Part shown: piece after piece, positions 1 through 5,580 of the stretch | Position numbering within the stretch: the first letter of the stretch is position 1 | How the letters are laid out: the number at the start of each line of letters is the position of its first letter | DNA from: an uncultured Prevotella sp. | GTDB taxonomy: Bacteria; Bacteroidota; Bacteroidia; Bacteroidales; Bacteroidaceae | Assembly: GCA_902497035.1 (NCBI GenBank) | Contig: CABVDL010000120.1 | Location: forward strand, 1 to 6,550 | Reading direction: 5' to 3' | Length of the DNA stretch: 6,550 nucleotides | The notes under the pieces: generated by a model | Told to the model about the DNA's origin: nothing | Database searches by the model: none | What the model saw: the letters and a program-made list of their open reading frames with translations, nothing else | Translations under genes and position numbers: made by a program

Positions 1-1080
1 ATTGCCAAGCGTGTTAAAGACCAACAATGCGTTCTTGCTCACCACCTGCTCCCCGGCACGCAGCCCGCTGAGGATGTAGGCATAGCCGCTGCCCACATGC
101 TCGGTTTTGACGGGCTGGCGACGATAGTGGCGATGGCCGTCAGCAACCACCACATAGTCGGCACCACCGTCGAAGACAATGGCCTTGGCAGGCACGCGGC
201 ACAGCGCTGTACCACCTCCACCGGTGCTGACATGCACCGTGGCAAACATGCCAGGGCGAAGCAGGCCGCGGGCATTATCGAGGGTGATGCGCACCTTCAT
301 GGTCTTGCTCTCGTTGTCGAGCACGTTGTAAATCTTATCTATATGTCCATGGAAGACCTCGCCGTCGTAGGCCATCGTGGTCACGGTGACGGGCGCGCCC
401 TGACGGATCTTGGCAATGTCGCTTTCATAAACATCGGCAATGACCCACACGCGGCTGAGGTTGGCTATCTCCAAGGCCTCACCACCGCCCTCGCCGTCGG
501 GACTGACATAGCTGTCGTCATAGACATTCTTCACGGTGACATAACCGCTGATAGGCGAGCGCAGCACGGCAGTGGCCCGGCCGCCAAAACCATTGATGCC
601 GGCCACCGCTCCTAAGCGGCTGCGCTCAGCACGTGCCATGACGAGTGCGCCACGCGCCTCGCTTACCTCCTTGTCCGAGGCCATGCCCGAGCGGTACATG
701 TCCTGCTTCATCTCATAGTCACGCTCGGCCAAACGTATCTGCGCGTCGGCGTCGGCGAGCCCTTTGTTATAGTCGGCGGCCTCCTCGCTGTGGATGACAG
801 CGAGGCACTGGCCGCGGCGCACCTGGTCGCCCACCTCGACGGTGAGCCCACTCACACGCCCCGAACAAGGGATGAACACCTTGCGCACGAGGCTCTCGTC
901 ACAGCTCACGTCGCCGTTGAGCGTGAGCTCATCGCCATAGCTGCCCGTCTCCACGGGTGTCGTCTCGACCACCTCGCTGCGCAACGAGCGGTAAGTGTCT
1001 TCTGTTGTCTTCTTCTTCAACGGCGAGCAAGCTGCCAGGCACACGAGCCCGGCAAGCATCAATATATTCTGTTTCATCAT
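1..1080 (-). CDS. RND efflux periplasmic adaptor lipoprotein (HlyD/CusB/CzcB type), 3' end cut by window
   Basis: Membrane-fusion subunit that links an inner-membrane RND pump to the outer-membrane channel encoded just upstream. I translated 360 codons without a stop; the frame runs off the left edge. The N-terminus (MMKQNILMLAGLVCLAAC) is a lipoprotein signal with lipobox LAAC and lipidated Cys18. Residues about 65-96 form the first half of the lipoyl/barrel-sandwich fold (GRVSGLTVEVGDQVRRGQ), about 100-155 a charged helical hairpin, and about 172-200 the second half. Residues about 202-282 are the beta-barrel part, with the typical WVIADVYESDIAKI and LLRPGM stretches. The last visible residues (GLRAGEQVVSKNALLVFN) match the usual adaptor end, so only a few codons are probably missing. 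The start is the first of two ATGs, 25 bp after the stop of the outer-membrane gene, so the two are very likely cotranscribed. The CzcC-like partner suggests the heavy-metal (HME) branch, but the substrate is not readable here. Confidence 0.9.
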   Translation of the reverse strand, partial: MMKQNILMLAGLVCLAACSPLKKKTTEDTYRSLRSEVVETTPVETGSYGDELTLNGDVSCDESLVRKVFIPCSGRVSGLTVEVGDQVRRGQCLAVIHSEEAADYNKGLADADAQIRLAERDYEMKQDMYRSGMASDKEVSEARGALVMARAERSRLGAVAGINGFGGRATAVLRSPISGYVTVKNVYDDSYVSPDGEGGGEALEIANLSRVWVIADVYESDIAKIRQGAPVTVTTMAYDGEVFHGHIDKIYNVLDNESKTMKVRITLDNARGLLRPGMFATVHVSTGGGGTALCRVPAKAIVFDGGADYVVVADGHRHYRRQPVKTEHVGSGYAYILSGLRAGEQVVSKNALLVFNTLGN

Positions 1081-1105
1081 CTGCTTGATTTTCTTAATAA
1101 TGTTT

Positions 1106-2365
1106 TTACTTTCCCCACATCAGCCTTAATCTTTCAGCTGCTTGCAGGGCTTTGTTCTTGGCGTCAAGGCGGGCAAGCATCGTGTCGCGATAGTTGGCAT
1201 AGAGATCAACAAACTCCACAAGGGAGATGTGGCGGCTCATAAACTGCTCCTCGGCCGCATGGAGCATCTTGTTGAGATCAGAGTCAAGAGCTGACAGCGG
1301 CAAGGGTGACTGACGGAGATACTGTTCCACAACGGCAAGGTCGTGTGACCGTTGCTGCTGAAGGGCGATCCGCTGTCGGTCCACTGCATTGGCGGCTTGC
1401 TCTACAGCTGCCTCCGCACTGCGGATATTGCCCCGGTTATGATTCCACAAGGGCACTGAAACACTCAGGCCCACGGCAACGAAGTTATGTCCGATACAGC
1501 CATTCTTGTCATATTCTCCCTGCACCGCCATCTGCGGCAATGCCTGACTGTGCTGCCATTTCAGCGCATGTCGCGCTGCCTCCGTCTGACTGGTCAGAGC
1601 CTGCAACTCAGGCAAAGAATCAACAGAAGCCTCATTGCCATGTAGCGACAGATAAATTCTGGAAGCCTCGTTAACGGCTTCCGTTTCGTTGATATCGGCC
1701 GTAACAGGCTCGTTGCCGGATAGTCCTAACAGTAGCCGGAGCTGCGCTTGCAGGTCGTTGACACCGACAAGCAAGTCGGTGCGTTCCTTATTGAGCTGAT
1801 AGAGCATCGTGGCGATGCGCTGCGTCTCCATCTCCGCAATGTTGCCCTTGGCACTCTGTTGACTGTATGCAGCCAAAATCTTTTCGACCGAGGCTATCTC
1901 CAAATCGTAAACCGCAGCCTGCCGTTGCTGATAATAGAGATCAATGAGAGCGGTATGGGCCTGCACGCGAAGGTCGCGGCCGGTAAGACGCAACTGACTG
2001 CGTGAGGCCTGCACAAGCGCTTCGTTCTGCCTCACCTGCTCGGTATGCTGTCCGCCAATGGAGAACGGTTGAGAGACCTGCACGTCGACCTCGCCGTCGT
2101 GCCCGGCATCCAGCCAGCGACGGTTGTTGGGGTTGCGCACATTATACATTATGCTCACGGTAGGATTGTCATAGCGGCGCGACTGGGTCAACTGCCCCTC
2201 GGCTGAAGAGACATCCCAACGGGCCGACTTGAGGTCGTGGTTGCGTGCCACTAACAGGCTGTCGGCCTGACGGAAGCTGAGCTTTTGCGCCCACAGCATG
2301 TGAGGCAGCATGAAGCCTGAGAGCAAAAGCCAACAGCGGATCAAGGAAATACTAATTGTTTTCAT
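1106..2365 (-). CDS. Outer-membrane efflux protein, TolC superfamily, CusC/CzcC type
   Basis: Outer-membrane and periplasmic channel of a tripartite RND exporter; 419 aa from the chosen start. Residues 1-26 are a signal peptide ending MLWA, cleaved before Q27. The rest is long amphipathic helices rich in Q, A, L and E, as in OEP repeats. A KGNIAEMETQRIATMLYQLN stretch and the C-terminal SLVEFVDLYANYRDT stretch resemble CzcC/CusC proteins of Bacteroidota. The reading frame is open further back, to an ATG at 2434, but the extra 23 residues would precede a normal signal peptide. In addition, a TAATTTTG promoter element (2372-2379) lies inside that extension and ends only 6 bp before the chosen ATG. 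The mRNA would then be leaderless or nearly so. The adaptor gene follows after 25 bp; the pump gene is expected beyond the window. Heavy-metal export is inferred from family resemblance only. Confidence 0.88.
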   Translation of the reverse strand: MKTISISLIRCWLLLSGFMLPHMLWAQKLSFRQADSLLVARNHDLKSARWDVSSAEGQLTQSRRYDNPTVSIMYNVRNPNNRRWLDAGHDGEVDVQVSQPFSIGGQHTEQVRQNEALVQASRSQLRLTGRDLRVQAHTALIDLYYQQRQAAVYDLEIASVEKILAAYSQQSAKGNIAEMETQRIATMLYQLNKERTDLLVGVNDLQAQLRLLLGLSGNEPVTADINETEAVNEASRIYLSLHGNEASVDSLPELQALTSQTEAARHALKWQHSQALPQMAVQGEYDKNGCIGHNFVAVGLSVSVPLWNHNRGNIRSAEAAVEQAANAVDRQRIALQQQRSHDLAVVEQYLRQSPLPLSALDSDLNKMLHAAEEQFMSRHISLVEFVDLYANYRDTMLARLDAKNKALQAAERLRLMWGK

Positions 2366-2371
2366 CGCCCG

Positions 2372-2403
2372 CAAAATTACACACATTGCATAAGATGCTG
2401 AAA
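2372..2403 (-). promoter_or_regulatory. Promoter of the RND efflux operon (Bacteroidota type)
   Basis: Minus strand: TAATTTTG at 2379-2372 fits the Bacteroidota -7 consensus TAnnTTTG exactly. A TTTC, close to the -33 TTTG/TTG, lies at 2403-2400 with a 20-bp spacer. The -7 box ends 6 bp before the ATG at 2365, which implies a leader of zero to a few bases. Read by eye; the -33 match is imperfect. Confidence 0.5.
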
Positions 2404-2435
2404 CAGAACGGATGAGAATGCTTTCATCTGACATT

Positions 2436-2482
2436 AAAGGTTTCTAATCGCCTTTCCTTGCCCACGCATCAAAAGGTTTCTA
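2436..2482 (+). repeat. 11-bp direct repeat AAAGGTTTCTA, two copies 36 bp apart
   Basis: AAAGGTTTCTA occurs at 2436-2446 and again at 2472-2482. The second copy runs into the -7 box of the proposed chrA promoter, and the first lies just upstream of the -33 TTG. The 36-bp distance is between three and four helical turns. It could be a regulator site or a duplicated promoter fragment. Only the repetition itself is certain. Confidence 0.4.
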
Positions 2483-2488
2483 CCTTTG
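2458..2488 (+). promoter_or_regulatory. Promoter of the chrA pair (Bacteroidota type)
   Basis: TTG at 2458-2460, a 20-bp spacer, then TACCTTTG at 2481-2488. Both elements and the spacing fit the Bacteroidota housekeeping sigma consensus (TTG, N19-21, TAnnTTTG). Transcription would start near 2493 and give a leader of roughly 100 nt that contains the palindromic element at 2499-2557. It points towards the ChrA genes. Confidence 0.6.
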
Positions 2489-2498
2489 CAGCCGACAA

Positions 2499-2557
2499 AT
2501 AGGAGGCACGGCGTCTCGCCGTGCAAAGCTGTGCGGCGAGGACGCCGCACCTCCTAT
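2499..2557. repeat. 59-bp palindromic element, foldable as a three-way junction
   Basis: An outer stem ATAGGAG/CTCCTAT (2499-2505 with 2551-2557, 7 bp, perfect) encloses two perfect 8-bp hairpins. Hairpin 1 is GCACGGCG-TCT-CGCCGTGC (2506-2524). Hairpin 2 is GTGCGGCG-AGGA-CGCCGCAC (2531-2550). Six bases (AAAGCT) join them. The two hairpins are near copies of each other, so the whole element is also an imperfect palindrome and could fold as one long hairpin. It lies in the predicted chrA leader, 33 bp before the ATG. It looks like an interspersed palindromic (REP/MITE-like) repeat; a regulatory RNA structure is the alternative. A second copy is not present in this window. Confidence 0.7.
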
Positions 2558-2590
2558 AAAACAAGAGAATAGTGTTTAGTTAAATAGAAA

Positions 2591-3124
2591 ATGTTACTGA
2601 AATTCTTCTTGACGTGTAATAAGATTGGAGCGTTTACTTTAGGCGGCGGCTACGCCATGATACCCATCATGGAGCGCGAGTATGTAAACAAGAACCACTG
2701 GTTGAGCCGTGAGGAGTTCATGGATATCATGGTGGTGGCGCAGACCACGCCTGGCATCTTCTCCATCGACATCGCCAGTCACATCGGCTACAAGCTGCGT
2801 GGCGTATGGGGCGGCATCGTAGGAGCGTTGGGCATTGCCCTGCCGTCCATCATTGCCATCCTACTCATCGCCATCTTCTTCCATAACTTCAAGGATAATG
2901 TTTACGTGGAGAAGTTCTTCTGTGGCGTGCGTCCGGCTGTGGTCGCACTCATTGCTGCCCCTTGTTTTAAGATGGCACGCACAGCCAGCATCTCATGGGC
3001 TACCTGTTGGATACCCGTAGTGAGCTGTCTGCTTATCGCGGCCTTAGGTGTCTCGCCAATATGGATTATTCTCGTAGCAGGAGTGGGAGGATACGGCTAT
3101 GGGAAGTTAAGAGTTAGGAGTTAG
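2591..3124 (+). CDS. Short ChrA-family (chromate transporter) protein, first of a pair
   Basis: Integral inner-membrane protein of the chromate ion transporter family (CHR), short single-domain form of 177 aa. The family signature is at the N-terminus: KIGAFTLGGGYAMIPIMERE (about residues 11-30), then AQTTPGIFSIDIASHIGY (about 50-67). Hydrophobic segments follow at about 75-97, 112-127 and 135-165. Short CHR proteins typically work as pairs encoded by adjacent genes, and the second member follows here. The start ATG has an A-rich upstream region (TTAAATAGAAA) without a Shine-Dalgarno site, as is normal for Bacteroidota. The last residues, KLRVRS, and the stop codon are encoded by the start of the heptanucleotide repeat, so the original C-terminus has probably been replaced. 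The true physiological substrate in gut Bacteroidota is unproven; chromate is the family name. Confidence 0.88.
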   Translation: MLLKFFLTCNKIGAFTLGGGYAMIPIMEREYVNKNHWLSREEFMDIMVVAQTTPGIFSIDIASHIGYKLRGVWGGIVGALGIALPSIIAILLIAIFFHNFKDNVYVEKFFCGVRPAVVALIAAPCFKMARTASISWATCWIPVVSCLLIAALGVSPIWIILVAGVGGYGYGKLRVRS

Positions 3125-3219
3125 GAATTAGGAATTAGGAGTTAGGAGTTAGGAATTAGGAGTTAGAAGTTAGGAATTAGAAGTTAGGAGTTAGAAGTTA
3201 GGAATTAGAAGTTAGAAGT
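3105..3219 (+). repeat. Heptanucleotide tandem repeat, 16 copies of A(G/A)TTAG(G/A)
   Basis: Sixteen 7-bp units run without interruption from 3105 to 3216, followed by AGT and then the ATG of the next gene. Unit variants are AGTTAGG, AATTAGG, AGTTAGA, AATTAGA and one AGTTAAG at the left end. The array fills the whole space between the two ChrA genes and overlaps the last codons of the first. AGTTAGG neighbours create AGGAG motifs, which look like Shine-Dalgarno cores. Since 7 is not a multiple of 3, each frame meets TAG within 21 nt. Such arrays can change length by slippage. Confidence 0.95.
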
Positions 3220-3792
3220 ATGTTGTTTCTCAAGTTATTTTATGTCTTTAGCAAGATAGGCATCTTCAACTTTGGAGGTGGCTACGCCATGCTCTCGCTC
3301 ATCTACAGCGAGACAGTAGTGAAGAACCATTGGCTGACGAATGCGGAATTCACCGACATTGTCGCCATCAGCCAGTCCACGCCGGGACCTATCGGCATCA
3401 ACGCCGCCACCTACGTCGGCTATACGTCGGTCATCAATGCCGGCTTCCCTGTGTGGGCAGCCGTGTTGGGCTCCGTGCTCGCCTCCCTGAGCATCATGTG
3501 GCTGTCGTTTATCCTGATGATCAGCATCAGCCACTATCTGCTCACCCACAAGGACGCACCTTGGGTGAAGAACGTCTTCGCAGCCCTGCGTCCCGCTATC
3601 ATCGGCCTCATAGCCGCCGCTGTTCTGCTGTTGATGAACAAGGAGAACTTTGGCACGCCATCGGCCAATTTGCCGCTGTTCGTGCTGAGCATCGCCCTGT
3701 GCGTAGCCGTCTTCATCGCTACCCTGCGCTTCAAGGTCAACCCCATCTTAGCCATGCTCGTCTGCGGAATCATCGGGCTGTTAGCTTATTGA
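3220..3792 (+). CDS. Short ChrA-family (chromate transporter) protein, second of a pair
   Basis: Second half of the CHR pair, 190 aa, inner membrane. The signature FSKIGIFNFGGGYAMLSLIYSE (split by eye; FGGGYAM about residues 18-24) is followed by HWLTNAEFTDIVAISQSTPG and then PIGINAATYVGY (about 56-67). The QSTPGPIGIN form is the canonical CHR motif, whereas the first gene has QTTPGIFSID. Hydrophobic segments lie at about 78-105, 124-140 and 150-190. The protein ends in LVCGIIGLLAY, a normal end for this family. The ATG directly abuts the heptad repeat. The preceding stop is 95 bp upstream, so translation is not coupled by overlap, although one transcript is likely from the shared direction and absence of another promoter. 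Function is inferred from the family only. Confidence 0.9.
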   Translation: MLFLKLFYVFSKIGIFNFGGGYAMLSLIYSETVVKNHWLTNAEFTDIVAISQSTPGPIGINAATYVGYTSVINAGFPVWAAVLGSVLASLSIMWLSFILMISISHYLLTHKDAPWVKNVFAALRPAIIGLIAAAVLLLMNKENFGTPSANLPLFVLSIALCVAVFIATLRFKVNPILAMLVCGIIGLLAY

Positions 3793-3810
3793 TTTTTGTG
3801 AATATTAAGC

Positions 3811-3838
3811 GCATCATCTATTATTATATTGGTGATGC
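3811..3838 (+). terminator. Possible 3' hairpin after the second chrA gene
   Basis: GCATCATC (3811-3818) can pair with GGTGATGC (3831-3838) with one G-T wobble and a 12-nt AT-rich loop. It starts 18 bp after the stop codon. No T-run follows on either strand, so it is at best a weak or stabilising 3' structure. It also overlaps the end of the minus-strand regulator remnant. Confidence 0.25.
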
Positions 3839-4012
3839 ATTGAAGTAGGCAGGTGACTTCATCAGCTTTTCCACCTCAGCCTCAAACTGGTCTTCGGGTA
3901 TAGCCGTAGACTTTTTTATCTTCTGTCGATAGTTGTAAACGGTCTGTGTGGAGTAGTTGATGTACACGCCATAATAAATGGAAGAATGTGTTTCCCCCAC
4001 TTGATCAACAAG
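3824..4012 (-). pseudogene. C-terminal remnant of a Bacteroidota TPR/HTH regulator (DUF6377-like)
   Basis: On the minus strand the frame from 4012 down to the TAA at 3826-3824 encodes 62 residues. They include INYSTQTVYNYRQKIKK followed by the acidic EDQFEAEVEKLM. The YSxxTVYNYR pattern followed by K-rich residues and an E-rich helix is the usual HTH-like end of the large TPR-containing regulators of Bacteroides and Prevotella (DUF6377 type). Those proteins are several hundred residues long. Here the frame is closed by TGA at 4015-4013, and I could not see the rest of the gene in any frame upstream, so this is a 5'-deleted relic. It points towards the ChrA genes. It may once have been a free-standing regulator. 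Family assignment rests on pattern memory, without alignment. Confidence 0.5.
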
Positions 4013-4117
4013 TCATTCAGATCAGAGGATCTATATGATAAAGTCTACGACAACGCCCGTAAAATCCATGGCTTAAAAAGAGCAGAAAGCGAGGACGCAG
4101 GCAGGCGTAGTGCCTGA
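3986..4117 (+). CDS. Doubtful 43-aa ORF of unknown nature
   Basis: ATG at 3986, TGA at 4115-4117. The product begins MCFPHLINKSFRSEDLYDK and has an evenly charged middle (KVYDNARKIHGLKRAESED), which looks more like protein than random translation. There is no recognisable promoter or family, and it overlaps the regulator remnant on the other strand by 27 bp. A 6-bp stem hairpin CAGGCA/TGCCTG (4098-4116) covers its last codons. It could be a fragment of a lost gene, for instance the end of a mobile-element protein, or chance. I do not recognise it. Confidence 0.15.
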   Translation: MCFPHLINKSFRSEDLYDKVYDNARKIHGLKRAESEDAGRRSA

Positions 4118-4230
4118 AAATTATTGACAAAAAGTAAAAAGTCTTGTCATTGACGATTGATGAAAGAGATTGAAAAAGGGAGATAAAACGGGCGGAAAAC
4201 GGCGCTGGAGAGAGGAAAAAAGCATGGGAG

Positions 4231-4345
4231 CACCATTATCTAAGTTGCATCGTATCGTCGTTCAGCTTAGATCGCAGTGCGATTAAGGTTGAATCGCGAT
4301 GCGATGCAAGTTGAAAGATGATGCGATCTAAGTTAAATAATGGTG
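4231..4345. repeat. 115-bp element: five imperfect 22-bp direct repeats inside a 9-bp inverted repeat
   Basis: The ends are a perfect inverted repeat, CACCATTAT (4231-4239) and ATAATGGTG (4337-4345). Between them five units of exactly 22 bp run head to tail: 4235-4256, 4257-4278, 4279-4300, 4301-4322 and 4323-4344. The clearest three begin with GCGAT and share GCGATnnAAGTTGAA-like cores. Two further inverted pairs are nested: CTTAGATCGCA (4266-4276) with TGCGATCTAAG (4322-4332), and TTGCATCG (4245-4252) with CGATGCAA (4302-4309). Together these let a single strand fold extensively. There is no coding potential and no CRISPR-like conserved repeat with unique spacers. It is probably a small non-autonomous or repetitive element; an array of protein-binding sites is the other option. 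Confidence 0.65.
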
Positions 4346-4437
4346 ATTTGAAAGCGACAAAAAAAACTCATTCAAATGAAATCTCAGTAAGCGTCTGATT
4401 CATAGCTGTTTGCCAACTCACATCAAGAATCGCGTCT

Positions 4438-5490
4438 TTGCGACCAATGACCCTTCTCTTTGAAAAAAACGATTCTCAGCTGGGGTTGAAAAGAATAATA
4501 ATTGACATTTATCTAAAACATTCCTCACGGGCCGCGACTTACAATATGAACCTTGACCAGTTCTATACCCGTTGGTTCTACACCGTGCGCGACGACCAGG
4601 GGCAGGATGGCTCTTTCTTATCCCAACCTGGGTACTCCTCCGCAGGGGGCCACAAACGGTATGGCCTGTGGTGGCTGGCAGGGGTAGGTGTCATCGTGCC
4701 CTGGCAGGTCTACCAACAGTATGGCGACCTCGGTTTGGTACGTAAGCAATATCCTTCCATGGTCCGCTTTATGAACTATCTGGAGCGTAAGACTACCAAT
4801 TATATCCAGACATCCTACGTATTGCCGCTACAGTTTGGTCTGTTCAATGAGGAGAACAAGCCTAAGGCTGTCCGTCATCTCCTTGAGACGGTGAAGGCCA
4901 GCAACTACTGTCTTACCACCGGCTTCGTAGGCACCCCTTATATCTGCCTCGTTCTTTCCGATGCCGGTCACCCGGAAGAGGCTTACCGCATGTTCCTCAA
5001 CTCTGAGTATCCTTCCTGGCTCTTCCCGGTGAAGCAAGGTGCAACAACTTTCTGGGAGCGTTGGAACTCATACACGCTGAAGAATGGGTTCGGACCGGTA
5101 AGTATGAACTCGTTCAACCATTATGCTTACGGGGCAATAGAAGAGTGGATGATGAGCCACTGCCTCGGTATACAACGTGACGAACAGCAGCCGGGATACA
5201 AGCACATCCTGCTTCAGCCTGAAGTATCCGACTCGCTTCGTTATGCCAAGGGTGGTTTTGAGACGATGTACGGACATGTTACCAGCGAGTGGGAGCATGT
5301 TGACGGTGGATACACCTATCATGCTGTAGTGCCTGCCAATACCACGGCCACGCTGTCGCTCGTCGCACCGTCGGCAAAGGCCGTCACGATCACCACCGGC
5401 GCTAAAATAGCTAAGAACGTGGGGTATAAGGCGGGTAAAGCCATCTATACGCTGCCTGCCGGCACCTACTCCTTTATGGTAAAAGAGTAA
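4438..5490 (+). pseudogene. Truncated GH78 alpha-L-rhamnosidase, probable pseudogene
   Basis: Homology to GH78 alpha-L-rhamnosidases (which release terminal L-rhamnose from plant glycans) begins near residue 30 (SRAATYNMNLDQFYTRW) and reaches the end. Residues 201-209, GATTFWERW, carry the usual general-base Glu (E207). LTTGFVGTPY (159-168) and MNSFNHYAYGA (223-233) are also typical. Residues about 255-350 are the C-terminal beta-sandwich domain. Missing are the whole N-terminal half, including the motif of type DERxGWxGD with the general acid just before SRAATYN, and any signal peptide. About 80 residues are also missing between YLERKT and NYIQTSY (junction near 4790-4800). Full proteins are about 700-1000 aa; this one has 350. 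Residues about 59-81 look frameshifted. The first 30 residues from the TTG at 4438 (or ATG at 4447) are unrelated sequence. Almost certainly not an active enzyme. Confidence 0.8.
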
Positions 5491-5510
5491 AAACAAACTC
5501 AAACTCTTTC

Positions 5511-5567
5511 GGAGGCTATTCTGCCGCTTCGGGACAGCTACCCATAGGGCAGCTACCCCGTAGCCTC
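5511..5567 (+). other. Structured 3' region after the GH78 remnant
   Basis: GAGGCTA (5512-5518) pairs with TAGCCTC (5561-5567). Inside, CTGCC (5521-5525) pairs with GGCAG (5548-5552). CAGCTACCC occurs twice, 15 bp apart (5535-5543, 5550-5558). It lies between the stop codon and the terminator and would form a branched or elongated RNA hairpin. A function beyond mRNA 3'-end structure cannot be shown. Confidence 0.4.
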
Positions 5568-5580
5568 TGATGCATGTTAA

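Larger units (their letters stand above)
3793..4437. other. 645-bp region without a convincing intact gene: remnants and repeats
   Basis: Holds a possible 3' hairpin (3811-3838), a minus-strand regulator remnant (3824-4012), a doubtful 43-codon ORF (3986-4117) and the 22-bp repeat element (4231-4345). The stretch 4118-4230 is purine-rich on the plus strand (many GAAA, GGAA and GAGA runs), and I see no gene in it. From 4346 to 4377 a 7-bp inverted repeat ATTTGAA/TTCAAAT flanks an A-rich spacer. From 4378 to 4437 I see nothing firm. The low, A-rich composition contrasts with the flanking genes and fits decayed intergenic DNA. Confidence 0.6.

Noticed and set aside
97..615. Plus-strand 172-aa ORF, with a further one at 790-1242
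   Set aside because: Both lie opposite the adaptor gene or the gene junction and have no family resemblance. The minus-strand frame gives a complete lipoprotein adaptor with typical motifs.
2366..2434. Upstream ATG at 2434 as start of the outer-membrane channel
   Set aside because: It would put 23 residues before a normal signal peptide and place the -7 promoter box inside the gene.
3105..3219. Telomere-like repeat, because of TTAGG
   Set aside because: The unit is A(G/A)TTAG(G/A) in a bacterial intergenic spacer, not TTAGGG, and it lies inside a gene cluster.
3235..3848. Other-frame ORFs over the second chrA gene (minus 3235-3549, minus 3534-3773, plus 3330-3848)
   Set aside because: Their products are Arg/His-rich shadow translations, while the ChrA frame has family motifs throughout.
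4231..4345. CRISPR array
   Set aside because: The 22-bp units are contiguous, with no unique spacers between conserved repeats, and they carry several inverted repeats. No cas gene is seen.
4409..4440. Promoter TTTG-N20-CGTCTTTG in front of the GH78 remnant
   Set aside because: The spacing is right, but the -7 box lacks the TA (CGTCTTTG). The gene behind it is broken, so I do not count it as a working promoter.
4438..4521. First 28 codons of the GH78 ORF as a real N-terminus
   Set aside because: There is a TTG or late ATG start, no signal peptide and no resemblance to rhamnosidases. GH78 similarity starts only near SRAATYN.
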